Source of the DNA: Acidobacteriota bacterium | GTDB taxonomy: Bacteria; Acidobacteriota; Blastocatellia; Pyrinomonadales; Pyrinomonadaceae | Direction of reading: 5' to 3' | NCBI GenBank assembly: GCA_020199975.1 | Contig: JAIVJP010000051.1 | Location: 1-12,062, forward strand | Length of the DNA: 12,062 nt | Shown: positions 6,083 through 12,062 of the stretch, in pieces | Layout: every line of letters begins with the position of its first letter | How positions within the stretch are numbered: position 1 is the stretch's first letter | The notes under the pieces: model-generated | Told to the model about the DNA's origin: nothing | Seen by the model: the letters and a program-made list of their open reading frames with translations, nothing else | The model's database searches: none | Translations under genes and position numbers: made by a program

Positions 6083-6703
6083 ATGAGTAAGCCGGAGAGC
6101 GAATACAAACAGAGTCCTGAACCCCCGCTTGAGAGCGATGTTCGGGGGACGGGAACGCAGGGTCGGCGTCGTCGCAGTAGGCAGCCTCACCTGAACGCTT
6201 CCGTGAACATGGATGAATTGCGCGAGCTCATTTCCTTGATTCGGGAAAATGGTTTTGCTGAGTTTGAGCTCGAGCGTGAAGGTTTTCGGATTCACGTGCG
6301 CCGTGATCTTGCGGGCTCTGAGGCGTCTGCAAGCTCTGCCGGCGCGCGGGTCGCCGATGACGCTCCAACTCCCCCAGCGAACGCAGCCAGCAGTGGTGCC
6401 AGGGCCTCAGCGACTCCAGATCATCCCGGAGCGCGGTCCGAAACTGCTGCCTCGGAAGATCAGGATCTCAACATGATTCCGTCTCCCATCGTCGGAACCT
6501 TTTACCGGTCGGCATCGCCGAATAGTGATCCGTTTGTGAAGATCGGCAGCCGCGTTGAACCTGACTCGGTGGTGTGCATCATTGAGGCAATGAAGTTAAT
6601 GAATGAGATTCAGGCCGAAACGAGTGGCGAGGTCGTAAAGATCTACGTGGAGAACGGTCAGCCGGTTGAATACGGCCAACCGCTCTTCGGAATCAAAAGT
6701 TAA
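6083..6703 (+). CDS. accB: Biotin carboxyl carrier protein of acetyl-CoA carboxylase
   Basis: BCCP carries the biotin that is carboxylated by AccC and then passes CO2 to acetyl-CoA, the first committed step of fatty-acid synthesis. The N-terminal conserved region is MDELRELISLIRENGFAEFELE (from residue 43). An Ala/Ser/Pro-rich mobile linker follows at about 77-125, then the biotinyl domain at about 129-205 with biotin-accepting K171 in EAMKLMN. Two starts are possible. The ATG at 6083 gives 206 residues with a 42-residue Arg/Gln/Pro-rich extension (GRRRRSR). The internal ATG at 6209 gives the usual family N terminus (164 residues). Neither has a strong Shine-Dalgarno, and GGA at 6073-6075 weakly favours the upstream one. 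accC follows directly, so the two subunits are probably co-transcribed. Confidence 0.96.
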   Translation: MSKPESEYKQSPEPPLESDVRGTGTQGRRRRSRQPHLNASVNMDELRELISLIRENGFAEFELEREGFRIHVRRDLAGSEASASSAGARVADDAPTPPANAASSGARASATPDHPGARSETAASEDQDLNMIPSPIVGTFYRSASPNSDPFVKIGSRVEPDSVVCIIEAMKLMNEIQAETSGEVVKIYVENGQPVEYGQPLFGIKS

Positions 6704-6716
6704 CCGTCAGTATCTG

Positions 6717-6779
6717 AACGTCCAATGTCCACGTTCCGTTTCTGGATCGCAGGACATTGGACGTTAGACTTTGACTTCG
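6717..6779. repeat. Palindromic heptad repeat between accB and accC
   Basis: AACGTCCAATGTCC at 6717-6730 and GGACATTGGACGTT at 6752-6765 are a perfect 14-bp inverted repeat with a 21-nt loop. A further TCT/AGA pairing (6713-6715 and 6766-6768) is possible across a bulged G6716. Inside the arms there is a 7-bp period: GTCC at 6720 and 6727, and GAC at 6753, 6760 and 6767, then 6773. It uses a different unit from the GATTTTT spacers but the same convergent design. No U-run follows, so it does not look like an intrinsic terminator. Confidence 0.88.
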
Positions 6780-6787
6780 GGTCAATC

Positions 6788-8185
6788 ATGAATTCGGGAA
6801 GTCGCAAATTCAAAAAGATCCTGATCGCCAATCGCGGCGAAATTGCTTGTCGTATCATCTGGACCTGCAAGGAAATGGAAATTCGCACAGTTGCGGTCCA
6901 TAGCGACGTTGATCGCGATTCGCTGCACGTACGCTTTGCCGACGAAGCCGCCTGCATCGGGCCGGCTCCGTCGGCTCAAAGTTACCTCAATATCCCCGCC
7001 ATAATTAGTACGGCCGAAATCTTCAATGTCGACGCGATTCATCCGGGTTATGGCTTCCTTGCTGAGTCTTCTTACTTCGCCGAAATCTGCGAGGCCTGCA
7101 ATATAAAGTTCATCGGCCCGCAGGCCGGTGTGATTCGTCTGATGGGTGACAAAGTTGAAGCCCGAAGAGCGATGAAAGAGGCCGGACTACCGATTTTACC
7201 AGGCAGTCCTGACCCCATTACGTCTGAAGAAGAGGCCAGAAAGGTTGCGCGCGAGATAGGGTTTCCGATCATTGTCAAGGCATCTGCGGGTGGTGGTGGA
7301 CGCGGTATGCGGATAGTTCGTTCCGAAGACGAGTTGGGTCGAGCACTTGAAGCAGCGTCAACAGAAGCTGCCGCGGCATTTAAGGACGGCACAGTCTACA
7401 TCGAACGCTATGTTGAGAGCCCCCGTCATATTGAGATTCAAGTACTGGCAGATGAATATGGTGACTGCATTCATCTGGGAGAGCGGGAATGTTCAATACA
7501 GCGACGCCACCAAAAACTACTAGAGGAAGCTCCCTCGCCCGTGCTTTCGCCTGAACTCCGTAACCGAATGGGTGATGCCGCCGTCGCGGCTTGCAAGAAG
7601 CTCGGGTATTCGAGCGCGGGAACGATCGAGTTTCTTCTCGATACCGATAACAAATTTTATTTCATGGAAATGAACACGCGGATTCAGGTGGAGCACCCGG
7701 TTACTGAAATGGTGACGCTCGCTGATATCGTGCGCAATCAGATTCGGATTGCAGAGGGCGAGCCGCTGGGCTACACGCAGGACGATCTGATGATCGTCGG
7801 TCACGCGATTGAGTGTCGCATCAACGCTGAGAATCCGGAGACTTTCGCTCCTTCGCCGGGTCTCATTACCGCCTTTAACCTTCCAGGCGGACCAGGCGTC
7901 CGCGTCGACACATATGTGTACTCCGGCTATCGAGTGCCCTCATTTTACGACTCAATGATTGCCAAGGTTATCGTCCACGCAAGGACGCGAGAACTGGCAA
8001 TCGCACGCATGAAACGAGCGCTTGAAGCGATGGTCGTCGAGGGCATAAAAACAACGATCCCCTTACACTTGAAAATAATGGACGATCCAAAGTTTCGGGC
8101 GGGCAAGATCTCGACCAGTTTCATGGAACACTTCCTGGCGCAAAATGGAACGAGGAAGAACGACGTGGTGGCTATCGCTCGATGA
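6788..8185 (+). CDS. accC: Biotin carboxylase subunit of acetyl-CoA carboxylase
   Basis: AccC carboxylates BCCP-biotin using ATP and bicarbonate. With the ATG at 6788 the protein has 465 residues, close to the usual 445-455. Order: N-terminal Rossmann-like domain (KKILIANRGEIACRII, 9-24; HPGYGFLAE, 85-93), then the ATP-grasp domain with Gly-rich loop KASAGGGGRGMR (164-175) and ECSIQRRHQKLLEEAPSP. The metal and active-site stretch FMEMNTRIQVEHPVTE (292-307) includes the catalytic Arg298. The C-terminal carboxylase domain carries HAIECRINAENP (339-350). An ATG at 6725 is also in frame but lies inside the palindrome arm and would add 21 unconserved residues, so 6788 is preferred. No strong Shine-Dalgarno is seen. 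Being a lone subunit next to accB, it is more likely the fatty-acid enzyme than a pyruvate or propionyl-CoA carboxylase. Confidence 0.97.
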   Translation: MNSGSRKFKKILIANRGEIACRIIWTCKEMEIRTVAVHSDVDRDSLHVRFADEAACIGPAPSAQSYLNIPAIISTAEIFNVDAIHPGYGFLAESSYFAEICEACNIKFIGPQAGVIRLMGDKVEARRAMKEAGLPILPGSPDPITSEEEARKVAREIGFPIIVKASAGGGGRGMRIVRSEDELGRALEAASTEAAAAFKDGTVYIERYVESPRHIEIQVLADEYGDCIHLGERECSIQRRHQKLLEEAPSPVLSPELRNRMGDAAVAACKKLGYSSAGTIEFLLDTDNKFYFMEMNTRIQVEHPVTEMVTLADIVRNQIRIAEGEPLGYTQDDLMIVGHAIECRINAENPETFAPSPGLITAFNLPGGPGVRVDTYVYSGYRVPSFYDSMIAKVIVHARTRELAIARMKRALEAMVVEGIKTTIPLHLKIMDDPKFRAGKISTSFMEHFLAQNGTRKNDVVAIAR

Positions 8186-8192
8186 GGCTACC

Positions 8193-8236
8193 CCGGAAGC
8201 GGCGTTGGAGCCGCCAGCGAGACCCGGCGCTTCCGG
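8193..8236 (+). terminator. GC-rich hairpin after accC, possible terminator
   Basis: CCGGAAGCG at 8193-8201 is the exact complement of CGCTTCCGG at 8228-8236, with a smaller internal GGCG/CGCC pairing in the loop. It starts 7 nt after the accC stop. Only short T-runs follow (TTGCTGTTT), which overlap the -35 region of the next promoter, so termination efficiency is doubtful. Confidence 0.4.
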
Positions 8237-8265
8237 TTGCTGTTTGGGCGGCGGACGCCTATAAT
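8237..8265 (+). promoter_or_regulatory. Candidate sigma70 promoter for rplU-rpmA
   Basis: A perfect -10 TATAAT at 8260-8265 has TTGCTG at 8237-8242 exactly 17 bp upstream (TTG of the -35 consensus is kept). Transcription would start near 8272, leaving a leader of about 43 nt before rplU. The hairpin after accC lies immediately upstream, which fits a transcription-unit boundary here. Confidence 0.6.
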
Positions 8266-8314
8266 ATTCGACTTTTCCGGGGGCGAACAGTTTCGTCTGA
8301 AAGGGTAACCTGAG

Positions 8315-8620
8315 ATGCCATACGCAATCATAAAAACCGGCGGCAAGCAGTTTTTCGTGGAACGAGGAAGCACCATTCGCGTCCCCTCGATAGGGACAGA
8401 GGCCGGCAAATCAATGGAGCTGGATGCGTTGCTATCGACCGGCAAAAACGCCGACTCTGATAAGCCGGTGGTGGGAGCAGCCAAAGTCTCAGCCACAGTC
8501 GTCGATCATGGCCGCGGGCCGAAGTTCATCGTTTTTAAGAAGAAGCGCCGCAAGCACTACAAGCGAAAGCTGGGACATCGGCAAGGTTACACTACGATCA
8601 GAATTGATTCGATTGGATAG
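8315..8620 (+). CDS. rplU: Ribosomal protein L21 (bL21)
   Basis: L21 is a 50S protein that binds 23S rRNA. The 101-residue length is normal. It opens with the conserved MPYAIIKTGGKQFFVERG, has ELDALLS in the middle, and carries the diagnostic FKKKRRKHYKRKLGHRQGYTTIRI near the C terminus (about 73-96). It heads the rplU-rpmA-obg cluster conserved across bacteria. The candidate promoter just upstream suggests it is the first gene of its transcript. Confidence 0.98.
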   Translation: MPYAIIKTGGKQFFVERGSTIRVPSIGTEAGKSMELDALLSTGKNADSDKPVVGAAKVSATVVDHGRGPKFIVFKKKRRKHYKRKLGHRQGYTTIRIDSIG

Positions 8621-8632
8621 GAGGAGATTGAC

Positions 8633-8724
8633 GATTTTTGATTTTTGATTTGCGATTGAGGGCCAGAGGAATCCTGACCAATCGCGCAGATCTAGAATCT
8701 AAAATCTAAAATCCAAAATCTCGA
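8633..8724. repeat. Convergent heptad repeat between rplU and rpmA
   Basis: The left arm has GATT at 8633, 8640, 8647 and 8654, an exact 7-bp period (unit GATTTTT). The right arm has TC at 8691, 8698, 8705, 8712 and 8719, also exact (units TCTAAAA, TCCAAAA). The arms are imperfect reverse complements around a central stretch of about 30 nt. The right arm runs into the rpmA ATG at 8725, leaving no room for a Shine-Dalgarno. Confidence 0.88.
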
Positions 8725-8997
8725 ATGGCACACAAAAAAGGCGTTGGCTCATCTCGAAATGGTCGCGACTCTAATTCTCAACGATTGGGTCTGAAGAAGT
8801 TCGGCGGCGAACGAGTTCTCGGCGGCAATATTCTGGCGCGCCAACGGGGCACCAAGTGGAAGCCCGGCAAGAATGTCGGGCGCGGCAAAGATGACACGCT
8901 CTTCGCACTCGTCGAGGGGATTGTCAGATTTGAGGACAAGGGCCGCGGCGGAAAGTTCATCAGTGTATATCCACTGGAGCAACCATCTTCACTATAG
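8725..8997 (+). CDS. rpmA: Ribosomal protein L27 (bL27)
   Basis: L27 reaches the peptidyl-transferase centre with its N terminus. The 90-residue protein starts directly with the mature-type MAHKKGVGSSRNGRDS, without the cleaved N-terminal extension seen in Firmicutes. It continues with the conserved LGLKKFGGERVLGGNILARQRGTKWKPGKNVGRGKDDTLFAL region (split here at residues 22-62) and FEDKGRGGKFISVYP near the end. Complete. It follows rplU with a 104-bp repeat-filled spacer. Confidence 0.98.
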   Translation: MAHKKGVGSSRNGRDSNSQRLGLKKFGGERVLGGNILARQRGTKWKPGKNVGRGKDDTLFALVEGIVRFEDKGRGGKFISVYPLEQPSSL

Positions 8998-9076
8998 AGC
9001 TTGGATAGGAAAGCACAGTCCGATGCGACGCCTGAGCCAACTAATAATTGAGCCCAGCGCGTCGCTTTCGATTTAA

Positions 9077-9994
9077 ATGTTTATTGATCGCGTTAAGATT
9101 CGCGTACAAGGGGGGCATGGCGGTAACGGCGTAACGGCTTTTCGTCGAGAGAAGTTTGTGCCACGTGGCGGCCCTTCAGGCGGCGAGGGCGGACGCGGAG
9201 GCGATGTCTGGATCATTGCGGACTCTTCCCTCAATACTCTGCTTCACCTTCGTTACAACCCTGAACATCTTGCCGGACGCGGGATGCACGGCGAGGGCTC
9301 AAATCGCTCAGGACGAGATGGCGAAGATGTAGAAGTTCGTGTGCCGGTGGGAACTCAGATCTTTGACGTAACCAGTGGGCAACTTCTGCAGGACCTGGCA
9401 ACCGACGGTGCCAAGTGGCTGGCCACGCGCGGCGGACGTGGGGGATTTGGTAATGCGCATTTTGCTACTTCAACCAATCGTGCGCCGCGCTATCACCAGC
9501 AGGGAAGTGAAGGGGAAGAACTCGAGTTGCAACTCGAGTTGAAACTGCTGGCCGATGTAGGGTTGGTAGGGTTTCCTAACGCCGGGAAGTCAACCTTAAT
9601 CTCGACCGTTTCGGCCGCCAAACCCAAGATCGCAGACTATCCATTCACCACATTAGAGCCCCATCTCGGAGTAGTGGATCTGGGCGATTTCAGAACTTTC
9701 GTGGTCGCTGACATCCCGGGCTTGATTGAAGGAGCGCACGAGGGAGCCGGGTTGGGCGATCGTTTTCTGCGACATATCGAAAGAACTACTCTACTACTTC
9801 ATCTGGTTGACGTTTCTTCTCTCTCCGGCCGAGATACAGTGGCTGACTATCAGACAGTGAATCATGAGTTGGCTGCGTACAACCCTTCAGTGACTAATAA
9901 AGGCATCCGCGAGCTGGTTAACGCGGTGGCCACCAAACTGAGTGAACTGAAGGACTCGACCAAGACGAGCGACATCGTGGAGTTGGCTTTGTAG
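9077..9994 (+). CDS. obg: Obg-family GTPase with truncated G domain (G4 and G5 motifs missing)
   Basis: Obg (CgtA) is a GTPase that binds the 50S subunit and acts in ribosome assembly and stress signalling. The glycine-rich Obg fold is intact at about 1-158. The G domain then shows G1 GFPNAGKS (165-172), G2 Thr at 191-192 (PFTTLEP) and G3 DIPG (212-215), followed by the typical LLLHLVDVSSLSGRD and HELAAYNP. At about residue 275 the sequence jumps from SVTNK to GIRELVNAV, which normally follows the G5 motif. About 40 residues holding G4 (NKxD, guanine specificity) and G5 (SA) are absent, with the frame kept. The protein is 305 residues; even forms without a C-terminal OCT domain usually exceed 330. 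It may be a deletion, a consensus error or a degenerate copy. There is no clear Shine-Dalgarno before the ATG. Confidence 0.93.
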   Translation: MFIDRVKIRVQGGHGGNGVTAFRREKFVPRGGPSGGEGGRGGDVWIIADSSLNTLLHLRYNPEHLAGRGMHGEGSNRSGRDGEDVEVRVPVGTQIFDVTSGQLLQDLATDGAKWLATRGGRGGFGNAHFATSTNRAPRYHQQGSEGEELELQLELKLLADVGLVGFPNAGKSTLISTVSAAKPKIADYPFTTLEPHLGVVDLGDFRTFVVADIPGLIEGAHEGAGLGDRFLRHIERTTLLLHLVDVSSLSGRDTVADYQTVNHELAAYNPSVTNKGIRELVNAVATKLSELKDSTKTSDIVELAL

Positions 9995-10009
9995 GCTCCG
10001 GAAGAGTTG

Positions 10010-10693
10010 ATGAACGGCAAAAAGCGTATTGCTATCTATGGCGGAACGTTTGATCCAGTTCATTTCGGGCACATTGAAGTCGCGAAAAGAGTTTCCGAGC
10101 TCTTTGAGATTGATGAACTGCGGTTCGTGCCAGCCCAGGTGGCGCCCCACAAGCTGACCCTACCAGTGACGCCTGCGATACATCGCTATGCGATGTTGGT
10201 GTTGGCAACCCAGCAAGACCCTCGGCTTCGCGTGTCGACATTTGAGTTGGATACGCCGGATCGGCGTTACACGGTAGATACGCTGGCGCATTTTAAATCG
10301 GAGTTTGGCGAGACCGCGGATCTGTTTTTCGTGATGGGCGCCGACTCGTGGTTCGAGATCACTACTTGGCGTGGATGGGAGCGGGTGCTGGCGCTCGTTA
10401 ACCATATCGTTGTTTCGAGACCGGGATACGACATCAATTTGGATCTGGTCAATTCATCCGTGCGCGAGCGAATTGTTGACTTGCGCGGGTCTGAGCAGAT
10501 TCCGAAACTGGTTAACAACACCGCTGGTGAGAAGATATTTCTTACGGACGCTGTGATGCTGGAAAATTCAGCCACCCAGATTCGACGCGCTCTCCGCGAA
10601 GATGATTGGAATCAATTAACCAGGCTAGTTCCGCCCCCGGTGGCGGACTACATTAGAAAGTATGAGTTATACAGAGAATCGAATGAAGCATAA
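10010..10693 (+). CDS. nadD: Nicotinate-nucleotide adenylyltransferase
   Basis: NadD transfers AMP from ATP to nicotinate mononucleotide, giving deamido-NAD in NAD synthesis. The 227-residue protein has the nucleotidyltransferase signature GGTFDPVHFGH at 11-21, PAQVAPHK at 41-48, FFVMGADSW at 106-114, VSRPGY at 135-140 and the C-terminal SATQIRRAL at 187-195 (the ISSTxIR motif). ATG at 10010 is preferred over the adjacent in-frame TTG at 10007; GGAAG at 10000-10004 acts as a Shine-Dalgarno 5 nt away. It starts 15 nt after the obg stop and its end overlaps rsfS, so obg-nadD-rsfS look co-transcribed. Confidence 0.97.
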   Translation: MNGKKRIAIYGGTFDPVHFGHIEVAKRVSELFEIDELRFVPAQVAPHKLTLPVTPAIHRYAMLVLATQQDPRLRVSTFELDTPDRRYTVDTLAHFKSEFGETADLFFVMGADSWFEITTWRGWERVLALVNHIVVSRPGYDINLDLVNSSVRERIVDLRGSEQIPKLVNNTAGEKIFLTDAVMLENSATQIRRALREDDWNQLTRLVPPPVADYIRKYELYRESNEA

Positions 10694-11156
10694 TTCCACC
10701 GCCAAAGAACGATCGCTGAATCCAACGACAAATTCTGATCTCCAGACGATACCGAAAGCGAAAGCAAGCGAGGAACTCGATGAGAGAATTCAGGTGGCAT
10801 TGCAGGCTGCCAGTGACAAGAAAGCTCTCGACCTGGTGGTTCTTGATCTGAGAGAAATTGCCACCTTTACCGACTACTTTGTGATTGCCAGCGGAAACAA
10901 CGAACGTCAGGTGCAGGCGATCTCTGACGAGGTATTTGAAAAACTGAAGAAGTCCGGCACAGCCGCCGCGCGAGTTGAAGGCTACAAGAGCGCCGAATGG
11001 ATCCTTCTTGATTACGGTGACTTCATAGTTCACTTATTCTCAGACAAGGCGCGAAAGTTTTATGACCTTGAACGACTCTGGCGAGAGTCCAAACGAATTG
11101 CCCTTTCACCCGAGTTCGGCGGCGAGTCGAATGGTTCTTTGAGAGACCAGTCGTGA
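10662..11156 (+). CDS. rsfS: Ribosomal silencing factor RsfS (DUF143/Iojap family)
   Basis: RsfS binds L14 on the 50S subunit and blocks subunit joining when nutrients are scarce. The family core lies at about residues 38-142: LDLREIATFTDYFVIASG, then ERQVQAI, then EGYKSAEWILLDYGDFIVHLF, then RKFYDLERLW. Two ATGs are possible. 10662 gives 164 residues and overlaps nadD by 32 nt. 10683 gives 157 residues and overlaps it by 11 nt, with a GAGAA purine run just upstream. The first roughly 35 residues are polar and not conserved. The nadD-rsfS-rlmH order is widespread, linking NAD synthesis with late 50S control. Confidence 0.96.
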   Translation: MSYTENRMKHNSTAKERSLNPTTNSDLQTIPKAKASEELDERIQVALQAASDKKALDLVVLDLREIATFTDYFVIASGNNERQVQAISDEVFEKLKKSGTAAARVEGYKSAEWILLDYGDFIVHLFSDKARKFYDLERLWRESKRIALSPEFGGESNGSLRDQS

Positions 11157-11186
11157 TCGAGATATTTGGAAGTGCACGGATTTTCG

Positions 11187-11218
11187 CCGTGTCTCCGTGT
11201 CACCCTTTCCCCGTGTCT
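11187..11218. repeat. Octamer tandem repeat (CCGTGTCT unit) before rlmH
   Basis: Four 8-bp units in register: CCGTGTCT at 11187, CCGTGTCA at 11195, the divergent CCCTTTCC at 11203 and CCGTGTCT again at 11211. They fill most of the 75-bp rsfS-rlmH spacer. There is no opposing arm, so unlike the AT-rich heptads it does not look hairpin-forming. The rlmH start follows 13 nt later with no Shine-Dalgarno. Confidence 0.75.
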
Positions 11219-11231
11219 CAGCTTTGAAAAA

Positions 11232-11687
11232 ATGCGCTTGCGCCTCATTTGGCCAGGGAAGACGAGAGACGCTCGACTGAGGGCGCTGATCGACGAGTAT
11301 CTGAAGCGACTCTCGCACTTCGCTCTCTCGGAAGTTACTGAGCTTAGGGAGAGTCCTGGGACAAGAGCAGGCATCGATAAGGATTCGAAGCGCATCTCAG
11401 ACCGGCTGCCCAGTGGCGCGGCAACAGTGTTGTTGGATCCCAACGGTATACAGTTGAGTTCAGAGGAGATGGCAGCTCGGGTGCGGAGCTGGGAGAACAG
11501 CGGTATTAAAGAGGTCGTGTTCATTGTAGGCGGACCGAATGGTGTTTCGCCTGAACTTTCATCTATCGTGACGCAGCGCTGGTCACTTTCCCGCTTGACG
11601 CTGACTCACGAAATGGCCCGAGTGGTTCTGCTCGAACAGTTGTACCGAGCTTACACGATCATTCATGGCTTGCCTTACCAGAAGTGA
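11232..11687 (+). CDS. rlmH: 23S rRNA pseudouridine-1915 N3-methyltransferase RlmH (SPOUT family)
   Basis: RlmH methylates pseudouridine 1915 in helix 69 of 23S rRNA using S-adenosylmethionine. The ATG at 11232 gives 151 residues, close to the usual 155-159. An upstream in-frame TTG at 11166 would read through the octamer repeat and is rejected. The N terminus MRLRLIWPGK matches the first strand. VVFIVGGPNGVSP (95-107) is the SAM-binding loop, and the knot region is WSLSRLTLTHEMARVVLLEQLYRA (117-140). The C terminus reads PYQK where I recall PYH(R/K) in most members, so the penultimate His is replaced by Gln. It probably belongs to the nadD-rsfS-rlmH transcript. Confidence 0.96.
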   Translation: MRLRLIWPGKTRDARLRALIDEYLKRLSHFALSEVTELRESPGTRAGIDKDSKRISDRLPSGAATVLLDPNGIQLSSEEMAARVRSWENSGIKEVVFIVGGPNGVSPELSSIVTQRWSLSRLTLTHEMARVVLLEQLYRAYTIIHGLPYQK

Positions 11688-11750
11688 GAACAGAGGTTTG
11701 GATCCCGATCGGACCGGATGATCCTTTATCGAGGGAGGATTGATTAAATA

Positions 11751-12062
11751 ATGGAAAAAAGAAAAATGAGGGTTTTCCGTGACAGGTTGCTTGGCCGCCG
11801 GGAAAGTTTGGTGGGTCAGGTTCAACAGGCTGAACTCTATAGCCGGGAGCGCGATGCGGAGGCAACTCAAGATCCGGCAGACATGGCAGCAAATGCGTAT
11901 ACTAAAGAACTGCTGGTATCCATGTCTGACAATGATCGTCGATTATTGAATCTGATTGATGAGGCCCTGGAGCGAATAGAAATGGGGAAATATGCCAAGT
12001 GTGTACATTGCGGCGAAGCCCTGCCCGATAAGAGGCTCGATGCCGTACCGTGGGCCCGCCAC
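11751..12062 (+). CDS. DksA/TraR-type C4 zinc-finger protein (3' end outside window)
   Basis: DksA/TraR proteins bind in the RNA polymerase secondary channel and, with ppGpp, adjust transcription of rRNA and other promoters. The 104 visible residues begin with a charged helical region (about 1-80) resembling the coiled coil, including the typical TKELLVSMSDNDRRLLNLIDEALERIEMGKYAKC. The first half of the zinc finger follows: C84-x2-C87 in KCVHCGEALPDKRLDAVPWARH. The second Cys pair would come just past the window edge. There is no DxxDxA-type acidic tip clearly seen, so whether it acts as true DksA is open; the symbol is left blank. A GGAGG at 11734-11738 precedes the ATG by 12 nt, slightly long; an internal ATG at 11766 is an alternative. 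Confidence 0.9.
   Translation, partial: MEKRKMRVFRDRLLGRRESLVGQVQQAELYSRERDAEATQDPADMAANAYTKELLVSMSDNDRRLLNLIDEALERIEMGKYAKCVHCGEALPDKRLDAVPWARH

Noticed and set aside
6725..6787. Upstream in-frame ATG extension of accC
   Set aside because: It starts within the palindromic arm, lacks a Shine-Dalgarno and adds 21 residues not seen in AccC; the ATG at 6788 fits the family start.
9025..9065. GCGACGC/GCGTCGC inverted repeat between rpmA and obg as a terminator
   Set aside because: The stem is only 7 bp with a 27-nt loop and a broken T-run (TTTCGATTT), and rpmA-obg is normally co-transcribed; too weak to annotate.
9515..9545. Direct repeat CTCGAGTTG in obg
   Set aside because: It encodes the alternating Glu-Leu stretch ELELQLELKL that is normal for Obg at this point; not a separate element.
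11166..11231. Upstream TTG extension of rlmH
   Set aside because: It would translate the octamer repeat and adds residues absent from RlmH; the conserved first strand begins at 11232.
11699..11726. GGATC...GATCC hairpin with inner CCGATCGG after rlmH
   Set aside because: The outer stem is 5 bp and followed only by TTTAT; it could be chance and is not called as a terminator.

Overview
This window is a bacterial housekeeping region in which every gene lies on the + strand. It runs from the 3' end of the ribosomal-protein 'spc' cluster through the 'alpha' cluster (secY-adk-map-infA-rpmJ-rpsM-rpsK-rpsD-rpoA-rplQ). It continues into the acetyl-CoA carboxylase pair accB-accC, then rplU-rpmA-obg, then nadD-rsfS-rlmH, and ends inside a DksA/TraR-type zinc-finger gene. 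The gene order, the SecY, RpoA and S4 sequences, and the heptameric intergenic repeats fit a Gram-negative soil or environmental bacterium. My best guess is Acidobacteriota, possibly Blastocatellia-like. That is recollection of family sequences, not a search.

Layout. 1-655: partial secY. 755-2232: adk and map, overlapping by 4 bp. 2248-2276: a good candidate promoter. 2319-5936: infA, rpmJ, rpsM, rpsK, rpsD, rpoA, rplQ (translation initiation, ribosome, RNA polymerase alpha). 5992-6045: a possible terminator. 6083-8185: accB and accC (first half-reaction of fatty-acid synthesis) separated by a palindromic spacer. 8193-8265: hairpin plus a promoter with a perfect TATAAT. 8315-8997: rplU and rpmA. 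9077-9994: obg. 10010-11687: nadD, rsfS and rlmH (NAD synthesis and 50S subunit silencing or modification). 11751 to the end: partial DksA/TraR-like gene. No intergenic gap exceeds 300 bases.

I see no new multi-gene system, defence island, mobile element or CRISPR. Two things deserve attention. First, three essential genes lack segments that their families conserve: rpoA lacks about 48 N-terminal residues, rplQ lacks a recognisable N-terminal half, and obg lacks the G4 and G5 GTP-binding motifs. The flanks are intact and a reading frame remains open in each case. This is either local consensus or assembly loss, or real lesions that need explaining. Second, at least six intergenic spacers carry short tandem repeats with a 7-bp period. 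Their two arms face each other, so the spacers can fold into imperfect hairpins. In front of rpsK and rpmA the right arm runs up to the start codon in place of a visible Shine-Dalgarno sequence.
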